From assembly GCA_905178155.1 (NCBI GenBank), contig CAJINV010000020.1:248001-312000 (forward strand): DNA of 64,000 nucleotides, written 5' to 3'. This document shows positions 23,132 through 33,395 of this stretch, piece by piece (the stretch's first letter is position 1; each line of letters begins with the position of its first letter). The stretch comes from Amoebophrya sp. A120. Taxonomy: Eukaryota; Sar; Dinophyceae; Syndiniales; Amoebophryaceae. The notes beneath the pieces are model-generated. The model was not told the DNA's origin. It was given only the letters and a program-made list of their open reading frames with translations, and made no database searches. The position numbers were made by a program, and so were the translations under genes.

Positions 23132-24486
23132 CTATGAAACTTCAAAATACTCCCTATTTTCCAAACGCCGACCTTCTGCGACGAATTCCGCCACCTCGTC
23201 CCAGTTCCCAGGAACGTACTGCAAACAGACTGCGTTGACGCAGTGTCGCTGCGACCCCGGTCGGGTTTCGTTGAAAAACGCGTGCCCTAAATGCCCCTCG
23301 CACCGCCGACAAAGGATTTCGCACCGCTTTTTCGGAAAATCCAGCCGCAGCGCGACGTGGTACCCGTATTTTCCCCTGGAAAAGAGACACCGGTTGAAGG
23401 CCGGCCAGCCGTGGTGGTTACTGCGGAACCGGGAATCGGACCGGTAGAGCGGCAGGCCGCAGGCGGTACAGCGGAAGTAGCCTAAGACTACCATCGGGGG
23501 TGCGACGTGGGAGGTTGCGTCTGCTCCTGAGAATTGCGTAGGAGGAGGAGGAGCCTCACTGTATTTGTTCTTCCCCTGCGAAGAAGTAACGACGCCGGGA
23601 TTTGTATCGCCTGGTGTTACTGATTTAGCAATGCCAAAATACTGGTCCCAGTCTTTTTCCAAATCTGCCTTTTCCGTTCCTTCCTCCCGCATCACGTAAA
23701 ACGCTTCCGCGGAAAGCATTCTTTTCCACTCGTCGTTCGTCTTCTGCACAACAGAAAAAAGGCTATTCCTACTTTGTTTATGCATTTCCCCCGCACTCGT
23801 CCTCGGTACCATTTTGTCGCCCGCGAGCAACACGCTTGGGCTTTCCATCACTCTTTTCTGCAGCGTTTCCCACGTCACGAAGTTCTCGACCCAGTCGATT
23901 TGCTTCTTCTTCACGAATATCGAATGCGGATGTGTCTGGGTCTGAAAATAGAATGCAAGTCTGTCATGCTTGTCGCCCATGACTTTCAGCTCTGTGATGC
24001 ATGAGCAGGAAAAGCGCCACCTCTTGTCTGTCATGCAAAAACGCAGCTTGTCATGCAGAACACGCAACACACAGGAGCTCAAGACCTTGTCATGCTTGGC
24101 TGCGTATTGCAGTGCGCCTACCATTTGCAAATTAGCAGCACAAGTTTCCAGACCAAGACATATTCGCACTGGATAGCGAAGTTCTGAAAGTCCCCATCCG
24201 GGTCGTTGTTTAACGCCTGTTCGCTGCGCTCGATTTGCTCCTGCAGCTGCGTCATGTAATCCACACGCTTCCGCACCTTTTCCACCTCCGGCTTCGCCGT
24301 TTCCAGCGCGTCCCGCAGATTGTCGGCAATTCCCTGGGAGGACCTCCGCACGGCGCTGGCGCGCTTCAAAAGCTCGTCTACATTCAGGGCGGACGTACGG
24401 GGGGCAGTGGAGGGGCTTGAGGTGGACGTCGGTGAAGACGGCGAGAGTGGGGTGCTCAGTTGTACGGATGTTGACGCGAGGGGCAT
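23132..24486 (-). CDS. Methionine-R-sulfoxide reductase (MsrB) domain protein (363 aa)
   Basis: The C-terminal half is an MsrB domain, which reduces methionine-R-sulfoxide in proteins. Exons 24486-24176 and 23912-23132, separated by an introner. The domain shows zinc ligands CTAC and CRRC, YRSDSRFRSNHHGWPAF, GHLGHAF, and the catalytic Cys in QRHCVNAVCLQY. The usual CGWPSF is HGWPAF here, so the Cys that resolves the disulfide in some members is absent. Residues 1-230 are an extension unlike standard MsrB: Ser/Thr/Pro-rich, then a likely coiled coil (KRASAVRRSSQGIADNLRDA) and FVTWETLQKRVMESPSVLL. ATG at 24486 is chosen; the frame stays open further upstream without an ATG. Confidence 0.88.
23918..24175. 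mobile_element. Introner family B in the MsrB gene
   Basis: 258 bp; starts TATCGAATGCGGATGTGTCT, ends AGACATATTCGCACTGGATA. Flanks ACGAA and GCGAA (4 of 5). The only intron of the gene; removal gives DFQNF-AKKKQIDW in frame. Confidence 0.85.
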
Positions 24487-25039
24487 TTTTGCTTTGAGCG
24501 CAAGGACGGGGCTTGGGGTTTGTTGAATCACATTTACTTCTGTGCGAAACGGGTTGAACTTGAACGACACTTGGATCGGGTGTGTGTGTTTTAGATAAGA
24601 AGAGCAGTTGACATTAATGCAGAAGGGTTGGGTTCAGGGTTCTGTACATGAAAGAGCATTATTCTATCGAAGAGGACCTCCAATCCGTCAGCGGTGGCCG
24701 AAGAGCGGGCAATTACCGTCTTTGGCTTTCTTTGCTGGACATCTTGGAAAATAAGAGTATCAACCGAGGATGTAGTACCAACCGATGTGTAGAAAACACC
24801 TCCAGAAGAACACTTACAGAACTATCCGCCCTAGCGGAGATATGCCACTTGTTGTGCGCTCTCTCTTCTGCTCGCGCTGTTGTATAGCCTTTCATTGTCA
24901 TGTGTATGCGAAATCTAATGCGAAGTTCAAGTTCAGTTGTGTATTCCCAAGTAAATAAAACAAAGCGATAGCACAGGCGCCGCGAGCAGTTCTGATTCAT
25001 GAGGACTGAAGAACCCGAGGAACACCGTCCCGCTCCTCT
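24487..25039. other. Intergenic between the MsrB and antiporter genes
   Basis: Contains the antiporter 3' flank. No gene recognised. Confidence 0.5.
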
Positions 25040-28000
25040 TCATATCACCTTCGAGCGCGCGGCCGCGTTTCCGGCCGCGGTGGCCGCTGGACCGCCCCCG
25101 ACGTGGTACATAGGCAGGGTCTGCTCCTTCGTCCCGCCGGTAAAAGCGCTTCGTGGCGGCGAATCAGCCAACGGATTGGGCATGCTGTAGTTGGCCAGCT
25201 CTAACCCCTTCGAGCCCATCTTTTCCTCCAGCCACGCCACCGCGCCGGGATCCGTCAGCTTCCGCACCCACTTTTGCGCTGCTCCCAACACCAAGGGGCT
25301 GGTTAAGAGCGAAAACGTGGCGGCGCCCAGGAGCAACAGGTGCACCTTGTTGCTGAACACCCCCCAGTATGAAATGCAAAAATATCGCGCTAGTAGTAAT
25401 TGCAATACAGCTTAGCTTAGCATTGAAAAATGGAATTTGTCATGCTGGTTTACCTTGGGAAGCAGATTTGTCATGCGTACTTATCCGCAGTTAGTACGAG
25501 TGCGTTACATTTGCAATTCATACCCAGGACTTGCCCTTCGCAAGAATTAAAAACGCGAACTCCCCCACGTGGGACAAGCAGAGGGAGATGTAGAGTGCGA
25601 TGGTCAATCTCTGTCCGCCGCAGGCGACTAAGTGCAGCATGGTGGTGAAGAACTTCAAAAACGTCAGGCCCGCCCACACGACGACGATAATCAGAAAGTT
25701 ATCGTACAGGAACAGCGGTCGCATCATCAGCCCAATGTAGCCGAAAAAGATCAGCATGAAGAACTCCTTCAACGGGCGGATCACGTCGGACGCCACGTCT
25801 TTGCAGGGTGGGGGCAGGGCGCAGCCGGCAAGAAACGCGCCGACCTCCTTAGAGAACGTCCCCAGCTGCTCCTATGCACTGCAAATATGTCTGGGTTTGG
25901 AAGACTGCAACTTGTGATGCTGCTTTTGCTTCCCACAAAAATCTGCATTGCGTGAGCAGCAAGAGAAGTTGAGTTTTTGCTTCGCGGAAGTGGCATTTCT
26001 CATGCGATATAGGCATCAGGAACCCCTCACGATGAAATGTGTGATGCTAGGGCAACATACACGACAGACACTATGGGTCATGCAAAATGTGCATCACAAA
26101 CAGTCGCACTCTTTTCGGCCCAGACAAATTTCCATTTGATAGCTCCCCTACTAACACGACCAGTAAACACCAGAGGACGAGCAGCAGCTGCTGTACTTCG
26201 TAGGATTTCCGGAAGTAGTGGTCAAAGATCTTTTTGTTGCGGGACACAAAGTATGAAGTGCAAATTATATGTCTGGGTCTTCTGGAGGAACTTGTGATGC
26301 TGAACGCGGGATAATTGACCCGTTTCCAAGTGCTACCAAGCATGACAAGCCTGTATCGGGTTTTCTCGTAGGTAGTACGCATCACAAACTGCGTCTCAAA
26401 AGGACAAAAAACCGCTGCTCTTGCTGGTCATGCAACACAGAAATTGCACGAATGCTAGACAAGCATCAGAAGCTCTCGGTCCTTTCCAGCGCCAGTCACA
26501 TATTTGCAGTGCATACAAAGCACGCGAGCAAACCCCCCGTACCGAAGAACAGAAACATCTGCACGATGGACATTTCAAACTGGACGAGCGAGAGGTTGAA
26601 GTGCTTGTTTTTCGGTACCTGCGCGTTGAAGAGAATGGGAAACACGGCGAGCGCGACGGCGAGAATCAGGTCCTGCGTCACGAGGATGGAAATCAACGCG
26701 TTGGACTGGATCGAGACCCCGTGGTCGGTGAGCGCGGACCGCTTCAATATCACCGGTCCCTTGCTGTCCGCGGGGCGGATTTTGGAGGACGCGCTCCCGC
26801 GCCGGCTGTAGCTGCGGCGGTTGGTCACGCCCCGGGGGCTGGGCGCGCCCTGGGCCGAGTCCACCTCGGACAGGACCCGGCTGGACTTGTTCCGGTCGCT
26901 CGCGGACCCGTCGTTCTTCTCGGACACGTGGCCATTTGCGGCGCCGGAGGAGGAGGACGACGCGCCGTGGCCGCTGCCCGTGCTAGAGGCGACTTATCCT
27001 GAGTAAAAACGTACCCACCCCAGAGTTGTCATGCAGATTTGCCATGACAGGAACATTTGTGACGCGCAACCCCATGACAGGCATTTTCAATCGTGTTTGG
27101 GAACTTGTAATGCTGTAAACAGGATCCGAAGGTCGATTTGTGATGCGGCTTTCCTTGCTAACTTGCACTACCTTACGGACTGAAACTTGTCATGCGTGAC
27201 TCACAAAACTCCTAGGCTTGTGTTGCAAAATCCCCATCCTGACTCTGCTGTGGGTACGTTTTTACTCAGGATACGACTAACGCGGTACTGGACACACTGA
27301 CAAACACGCCTACTAAAATTGCCTCCTGCAAATCCGTGCCAAGCACCGTCGCAAGGAAGGAAAAAACGGCGACCAGAGAAAACGTCACGAAGAGACCTGG
27401 GAATAAAGGTGTCGGGAGAAATTTCTACTACCTGCTTCCGATCATACCCATGGTACGACATAGCTGCGTTTTATTAGGTTTAGTCTAGTCTGTTGCGAGC
27501 GAGTTTCGAAAAAAAAAATACCTCCCGTCACCGCGGCTCGCCAGGCCTTGAGTATGCGGCGCAGGGAGAAGCTGAAGCCCAGTTCGAACATGAGGAACAC
27601 TAGCCCCAACTCCGCCACGCTCTCCACTTGCACGTGCTCTTGGATCATGTTCCAACCGCCCGGACCGCACACGGACCCGCCCAGCACGCAGCCGAGCGCC
27701 ATGTCCAGCCGGACGAAGCGGATTAGTAGGGCGAACACGCTGCAGAAGAACAGCAGCACGCACAGATCCCGCAGAAACCGCGAGTTATAACAGTGCACAA
27801 CTCCCCCTCCCCCTCCTTTGTCATGCAAAATGCCTAATTTACGCCTTGGCTCTTGGCCCTGTTTGCATGACAAGTTCTAGCAGCCCAAATAGCACTATAT
27901 TCCAGTGCAAATTTGTCATGCAAAACCAGCACCCTTGCTGATGCTTGTATTGCTGTTCATGCCATACAAATGAGGGGGAGGGGGAGTTGTGCACTTTTAT

Positions 28001-29396
28001 ACGAGTCCGCCGGGATGCTGAAGTCGGCCTTGCGCGACAGCACGTAGTGATCGCCGTCCGCGTCGATGAACTCGTCCACTTTCTTCGCGCCCGCGAATAC
28101 GTCGTCCTCATCAGACGAGGTGCTGCTTATTGTGTTCATGTCGCTATTAAAAGGGTCGTTGCCATTGTTCTCTGTTGCGTCGCCAGCAGCATCTCTCCCC
28201 ATCCCACTACCATTCCCGCTCCCCGCGCCGGAAGTAGAACTACGGCTACTGCTTCGAAGCCGCGCGGCGGCCGCGACGCGGGCGAGCGTCGCCGCGGAGG
28301 AGGTAGAGCTGCTGCTACTACTACTCCCACCAAGCGCTTGCGACGCACTACTGCTGCCCATGATCGCGAAGTGCGTGACCGGCTCGCCGGACACCAGCGG
28401 CAGGATGTGCCGCTCATCCAGCCGCCGGGTGGCGGCGGCGAAGAGGGATTCTTCGGGGAGGATTTTCAAGTTCCCCGCGCTGCTGTGCGGACGGAAGTTG
28501 TCGACCCACTGCTTCGGGATCTCGCACCAGAAGACCTCCACGGTGACGCGCTCCTCGGGGTCCCACGCGGGCGCGGTCACGCGGATGGCGTCGCCGTTGC
28601 GGGTCAGCTGGCCGTCGACCATTTTGGATTTGGCGTTTTGGGTCGAGAAAAAACGGATCCCGATCTTCTCCCGGTGCGCCGGGAGGAACCGCGGCAGCGG
28701 GAACTCCGGCCGGATCTCGATGGACGTGCTGCGCCCGCCGATGATGGTCGGCGGGCTAATGGTCAGGTCGCCGAAGTCCTTGTACACCCGGAACAGCGCG
28801 CCGTCGTACGGATCCAGGTCGTGCGGAATCTCGAAGGGCTTGGTGGGCTCGAAATGGCTTGTTGATGTCGGAGGTGCTGGTGCTGCGCGGGGCCCGTCGT
28901 CCTCGCTCGGGGTCGCGGTAGAAGTCCTCTTCGGGGTAGAAGTGGTAGAAGATGTTCCATCGTCGCGCCCACCCGCCTTTCTTTCGTCCCCGGAAGAAGC
29001 CGAGGCTTCTTGCTGTTTCTGTTTGCAGTCGAGCACGCTCCAAGCCCAAACGTCGGTGACGTCCCGCGGAAGCTCGAGCACGAACTCGGTATAGCCGTCG
29101 CCGCGGCCCACTTCCGTCCCGGAGACCAACCGCGGGACGTCCGGCGGCGGCCGCAGAGGAGCGGGGTGGTCCTCGGCATCTTTATTCTCGGGGCTAGTGG
29201 CCGAGGACGTCGGTTTTGTTGGATGCCGGAGCGGCAGCAGGATAAAGCAAGAACTGCCATCCCGCCGGCGAACCTTGAGCTGCGTCGAGTCGACCGGCCC
29301 GCACTCGGGCTCGAGCCGGATCCACGCGCGCGCATGATGCGGGATCAGACACACGAGCGAGGCTGCCGCGAGACACGTCCTCCGCCGGTCGCGCAT
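25040..29396 (-). CDS. CPA2-type cation/H+ antiporter, KEA/TMCO3-like (1,007 aa, seven exons)
   Basis: Probable K+(Na+)/H+ exchanger of an endomembrane or the cell surface. Exons: 29396-28002, 27780-27522, 27396-27274, 26989-26516, 26246-26142, 25867-25523 and 25362-25040; sum 3,024 bases. Residues 1-24 form a signal peptide (MRDRRRTCLAAASLVCLIPH). About 440 residues of extracytoplasmic domain follow, with Ser-rich tracts and an acidic DEDDVFAG region. The transporter begins near residue 466: FLRDLCVLLFFCSVFALLIR, LGCVLGGSVCGPGGWN, VAELGLVFLMFELGFSFSLR, ILVGVFVSVSSTALVV, LFFGTGGLLACF, EFFMLIFFGYIGLMMRPLFL and SLCLSHVGEFAFLILAKG. These match the KefB/KEA/TMCO3 branch. A Ser/Arg-rich loop interrupts the membrane domain after STALVV. 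No RCK/TrkA-N domain is seen at the C-terminus. Five of six introns are introners. Confidence 0.92.
25368..25522. mobile_element. Introner in the antiporter gene
   Basis: 155 bp; perfect CCCAG duplicates; ends TATGAAATGCAAAAATATCG and ACATTTGCAATTCATA. Removal joins AKGKSW to GVFSNKV. Confidence 0.9.
25873..26141. mobile_element. Introner family B in the antiporter gene
   Basis: 269 bp; perfect GCTCC duplicates; starts TATGCACTGCAAATATGTCT and ends AGACAAATTTCCATTTGATA. Removal joins LVGE to QLGTFSKE. Confidence 0.93.
26252..26515. mobile_element. Introner family B in the antiporter gene
   Basis: 264 bp; perfect CAAAG duplicates; starts TATGAAGTGCAAATTATATG and ends CACATATTTGCAGTGCATA. Removal joins LLACF to VSRNKK. 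Confidence 0.93.
26995..27273. mobile_element. Introner family A in the antiporter gene
   Basis: 279 bp, the same length as 8686-8964 and clearly the same sequence family end to end; perfect CGACT duplicates and exact inverted termini. Removal joins STALV to ASSTGSG in frame. Confidence 0.95.
27786..28001. mobile_element. Introner in the antiporter gene, third terminal type
   Basis: 216 bp; perfect CGAGT duplicates. Termini include GTGCACAACTCCCCCTCCCC and its complement. Shares no terminus with families A or B yet has the same TAT/ATA ends and inner TTGTCATGC motif. Confidence 0.93.
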
Positions 29397-32300
29397 AGTG
29401 CAGAAGTGAGAAATGGAACCGTCGCGCGGTGCTTTGTCATCGATCCTCGCGATACAAGAAAGAACAAACGTAAGCGAGCGAGAGGATGCAGCAAAGTGAA
29501 TCAAGAGTAAACTTGTGTTTATTCCTCGAGGTATGGCGTCGCTGTAGAAGGTTTTAACTAGATCACTTGTTTATCGTGTGGATGCAGCTCGTTACAACTT
29601 CTCTGATCGCCTATCGCGCTGCGGTGTTTTGAAAAGCGACAGGACATTTTCTCGGTTTATGGTACGCGACAATCCAAAGAGTAAGCTTGGTTGTGCAGGT
29701 TGAGTGAAACGCGGTGCGAACAAGTGCGGCTCTCCGGCACAGTTTCCCTCTGTCGTATGTGACGCTGCTGCCCGCGCGCCGGGCGACCCCCGCAGACGTT
29801 TCCTCATTGGGAGCGATCCTAAAGAATCCGCCGGCAAATTCAGTGCCCGGCGGACCGTGGCGCGCGGGCCGAATCGCACACCGCGCGGTCCTGCGGAACC
29901 TCGAATTGAAAGCGCGGTGGATGCATCGTGCCCCGCCCGGCGGGCAATGACGCGACAAATCCCCGTCGAAAAACACGCGGGGGCGACCAGTTTGGCGCGG
30001 CCCGTCCCCGTTTTGTGCCTGATTCGCGGCGGCCCTTGCGCCCGGCCCGGGTGGACATAGGAAAGCCGGACCCTGTCCCCTCCTACACCGGCCTGAGTCG
30101 GCCCAAGCCCCACCCGCGGAACCCGGGTTGCTTTGCATACACCCCGGGGGCCGGATACTGTACCCGGGGCCTTTCGTAGGGATGAAACGGGACCGCGGGG
30201 CACCCGGGTAGCCGCGTTGTGCCCCTGCTCCCGCCGCGCATGTTAAGGGGCGGAATCGGACACCGGGGGGGGGGGGGGGGGGGAGTGCGATCGATTCTCC
30301 AGACGTCTAGTCCGGCTGTCTTCCATATAAGGCGGACGTCGAGAATCCATCACAGACCACAGCGTTCAGGGCCGTTTCCATCGGCTGGCCTCCATATTGA
30401 ATATTGTGGCCACCTTGGTGATCTTTCCCGGATCTTCAAAATTTTCCAAAATTGCAAAAGTCGCTTGCCTCGTTGTGTAGCATCCAAGTTACGTGCGATA
30501 CCCCTGCAATATGCATATTGCTTTCATTTTTACGTCATATGTACATTTTTACATTAAAGTTACATCATGAACAAAGGGCCCTGCTGTATCTCTCAACTTT
30601 TTCAAAAAATTGCAAAATTCCAAAACTGGAAAGCGCACAGAAAATTTTCTGCAAAAGGAGTAACTATTGCACCAATTTGCTACAAATGTCCAATATTATT
30701 TTATTGGCAAGACACAAACACTCTCACACGCCCGAAATTTTCAGTGATTTTCAAAATAAGAAAAACTAAAAACGTCACGACTTTCAATTTTTCGTATAAA
30801 GTAAAGCGGTGACAGTTGTTAAAGTGCTTTGCTCTTAATATTTATTGTTTGCAGACTCTGTGTCTTTATTTTTTCTTTAAATAGTACCACAATAATTTTT
30901 TTTAAAAAAATCAAAAAAGCAAAAATTTTGAAAATGATAAGAGTGCCTAATAAATCTTTCAGAATTTGGATACATTAAGAGCTTAGGTATTTTTTCTCTT
31001 GCTTTGTGATGTATGGGTGCTCCTGTGGTTGAATTATCATGATATTTCTGATTTTTTAAAATTTTCAAAATTTTCAAAAATTCACGATGTAAAAAAATCC
31101 AACATAATCATGAAAAATAAAGCAAATTGGGCGTGTGTATCGTCATGTATGTGCATCACATAGGTCCAGTAGAGTCCACGTGTGTAATTTTCTGCTATTT
31201 TTCCAATATTTGGGAAATCTGAAAAAAATGGTAAAATTGCGGCGTGCCTAATTATTTAGCCAATCAGGCTGACCCCTTACATTCCATCAGTGATGGCGTA
31301 CCACCTTGGCTTCCGCACATACCAGCCAAATCAGGCCTAGCGTTTTCTGCACAATTTTAAGAAATTTAAAAAATTCAGGCCACCGCCCTCCTGCCCCCGA
31401 CCTTCCTCCCTGGTGGCCCACCCCGGGAATCCAGCGCAAAGCTTCGTCGTGGGGCGTTGCGAATCGGGTGCCGCGCCTGCCTTGTATCCCCCAAAGCCGA
31501 TCCGCCCCCACCGCAGGGCCCGCCTGCCAAGCCTTTGGTGTCCTTGCTGCTTGACGGGGCTTGGGGGGGTACGGGGCCCCTGCCCTTTTGCCACCGCCGG
31601 AAGCCCGCGGCAAAAGCCCCGGACCGATGCCGCACCCGCCCGCCTCGCCACGCTGGCCCAGGCGGAGCCTCTTACCCAAGCGGGCTTGCTGCAAAACCGG
31701 CCCGGGCGGCGCCAAGCTCGTTGTGCGCGGCGCCCTGTTTATCGCCCGTATCCGGTTAAGACGGCTGCCGCGGCGCCCGGCTGAAAATTCTAAGAACCGC
31801 GGCGCTCCGGCGGTTTTCGCCGACCGCGCGGAGCCCGGGAACATAAACAGCTGAAGCGACGTTCCACCTGTTTCCAGTCCGTCGTCTTTTAACCGGTCGC
31901 AAGCGGTCCAATCGCACACGCAGCGGCCGCCCAGCGCTCCCAAAGCCGACAAAGCGCCCGCACGCCTCTCGATGCGCTGTCTGCACTCGAGAGCCCCCCG
32001 CGCCGCCCGGCGAAAGTACAGGCCCAGGACTCCTGCCGAGCCCGCTCTGTGTACGTCCTGGTAGCGTGCGGCGGGTCTCTTCGCGACTGCGTCGGAGGGC
32101 GGTGGCCGAGCTCGTCCAGGAGGCGTAGTCTTCGCACTGGCCATGCGACGCGCCATGATACCACTGCCATCCATAGGCGAAATAAATGAAAACAACATTT
32201 AGTGTGATGCAAAGCTGCTCGGAAGCATCGCGATGCTCGCTCTCTCGCCAGACCGCGATTCTGCGCGGGTTTCGAGCAGTTCTCTTCCCGAAAGAAATTT

Positions 32301-33395
32301 CGCACAACTTTTCGTCTTGACGCAAACGCGATTTGCAGTCCGTGATGATGCTTACATACGACTGTGCACGCGCCACCGGCACTTGCGCAAAACGCGATAC
32401 AATTTGTGCGACGCGACGAGTCGCTCTTAGCAATGTATGCACACATGTTTCATGAAGCATGACACAGTTAAATGCAAACAGAAATCCAGAGTGTAGAAGA
32501 GCTAAAAGAAGTTACTTACTTAGCTGCCTCCTCCTCTGGTGCTATCACTCGGAAAAAAAAGTCGCGCCCCAGTAGTCGACTGCACATCGCGATCTCAGGT
32601 AGTGGCTGTGCGCTAGTGTTTCTATGAAGCAGTGAGCAGTGTCTGGTGCCAGCGCTGCTTTGTTCCCGCGTAAAAGAAAATTAGTTCATCGATCAGCTCG
32701 ATTTATGCAAGAACGTCACGACATGCTGTTGATTGTTCCTTGGTACCAAATCGAATTTTATCGGATCCGAATCGACACACAGTGCCCTGCGTCTTGTCGC
32801 CTTTCCACAAGTAGGCTTCGAGCGCGGTCAGCTAGTGCGGTCCTTATCATGTCATGCTGTCAAGATTCTCGTTGGTCTTTAGTTAAGTACGCGATCCCTC
32901 TTTTCAGATTCGGATCCACCCGGAGCTGCAAGTAGTACGCTCCAGTAGTTCCGCTAAAGTTCCAAAGCAAACAAGACAAAGCGAATATGATCTGGAAAAC
33001 AACATAAATACAGCATGCGGCCGGCGGTTAGTCATTGCCCTGCTGCGTTTCGATGTTTCATCAAAATTTCTACCTCTGCACTATCTGAAAAAATAGCTTT
33101 CGCAACTACGAAACAAATCTTGAACCTATTCCTACAAAATATCTACAACAGCGGTGTACTCTCAGCCTTTGCCCTAACTGTTAGTTGAACAGTACTAGGC
33201 CTAGAAGAAGAAGCAGCTGATAGGTACAAAAATTTGAGCAATTAAAAGGATCTTCTGGTAGTGCACATCACAGTTTATTTTAGAAGTAAAATTTTTTGAA
33301 CGGCAAGATAGAACGTTATCATTGAAGGGAACAAAGTACAACTTTATTCATCGTATCCCATTGCATATACTTGTCGAATAAAACATCAAGACAAA
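29397..33395. other. Divergent strand-switch region without recognised genes
   Basis: Separates the minus-strand array (left) from the plus-strand array (right). Visible blocks: GC-rich about 29740-30310 ending in a 19-G run at 30265-30283; strongly AT-rich about 30430-31260 with repeated TTTTCAAAATTTT-like words; GC-rich about 31370-32160; then mixed sequence to the eIF3a start. Long ORFs in the GC-rich blocks have Arg/Ala/Pro-biased products on both strands, as expected of GC-rich non-coding DNA. Confidence 0.7.
30265..30283. repeat. Poly-G run (19 G)
   Basis: Uninterrupted G tract at the edge of the GC-rich block. It could form a G-quadruplex-like structure, or its length may be affected by sequencing error. 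Confidence 0.9.

Noticed and set aside
23132-24169. 345-codon ORF as the whole MsrB protein
   Set aside because: Its first 85 or so codons lie inside the introner 23918-24175. The exon 24486-24176 joins in frame once the element is removed, and supplies a better N-terminus.
8686-27273. CRISPR-like array from recurring short motifs
   Set aside because: The repeated words are introner termini and inner motifs scattered in introns, not regularly spaced repeats with unique spacers, and the host is eukaryotic.
28066-29094. 342-codon plus-strand ORF opposite the antiporter N-terminal exon
   Set aside because: It is the complement of a well-supported coding exon with signal peptide and downstream membrane domain; its product is low-complexity.
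29592-32460. Long ORFs in the strand-switch GC-rich blocks
   Set aside because: They overlap on both strands, have Arg/Ala/Pro-biased composition that follows from GC content, and show no domains or splice logic.
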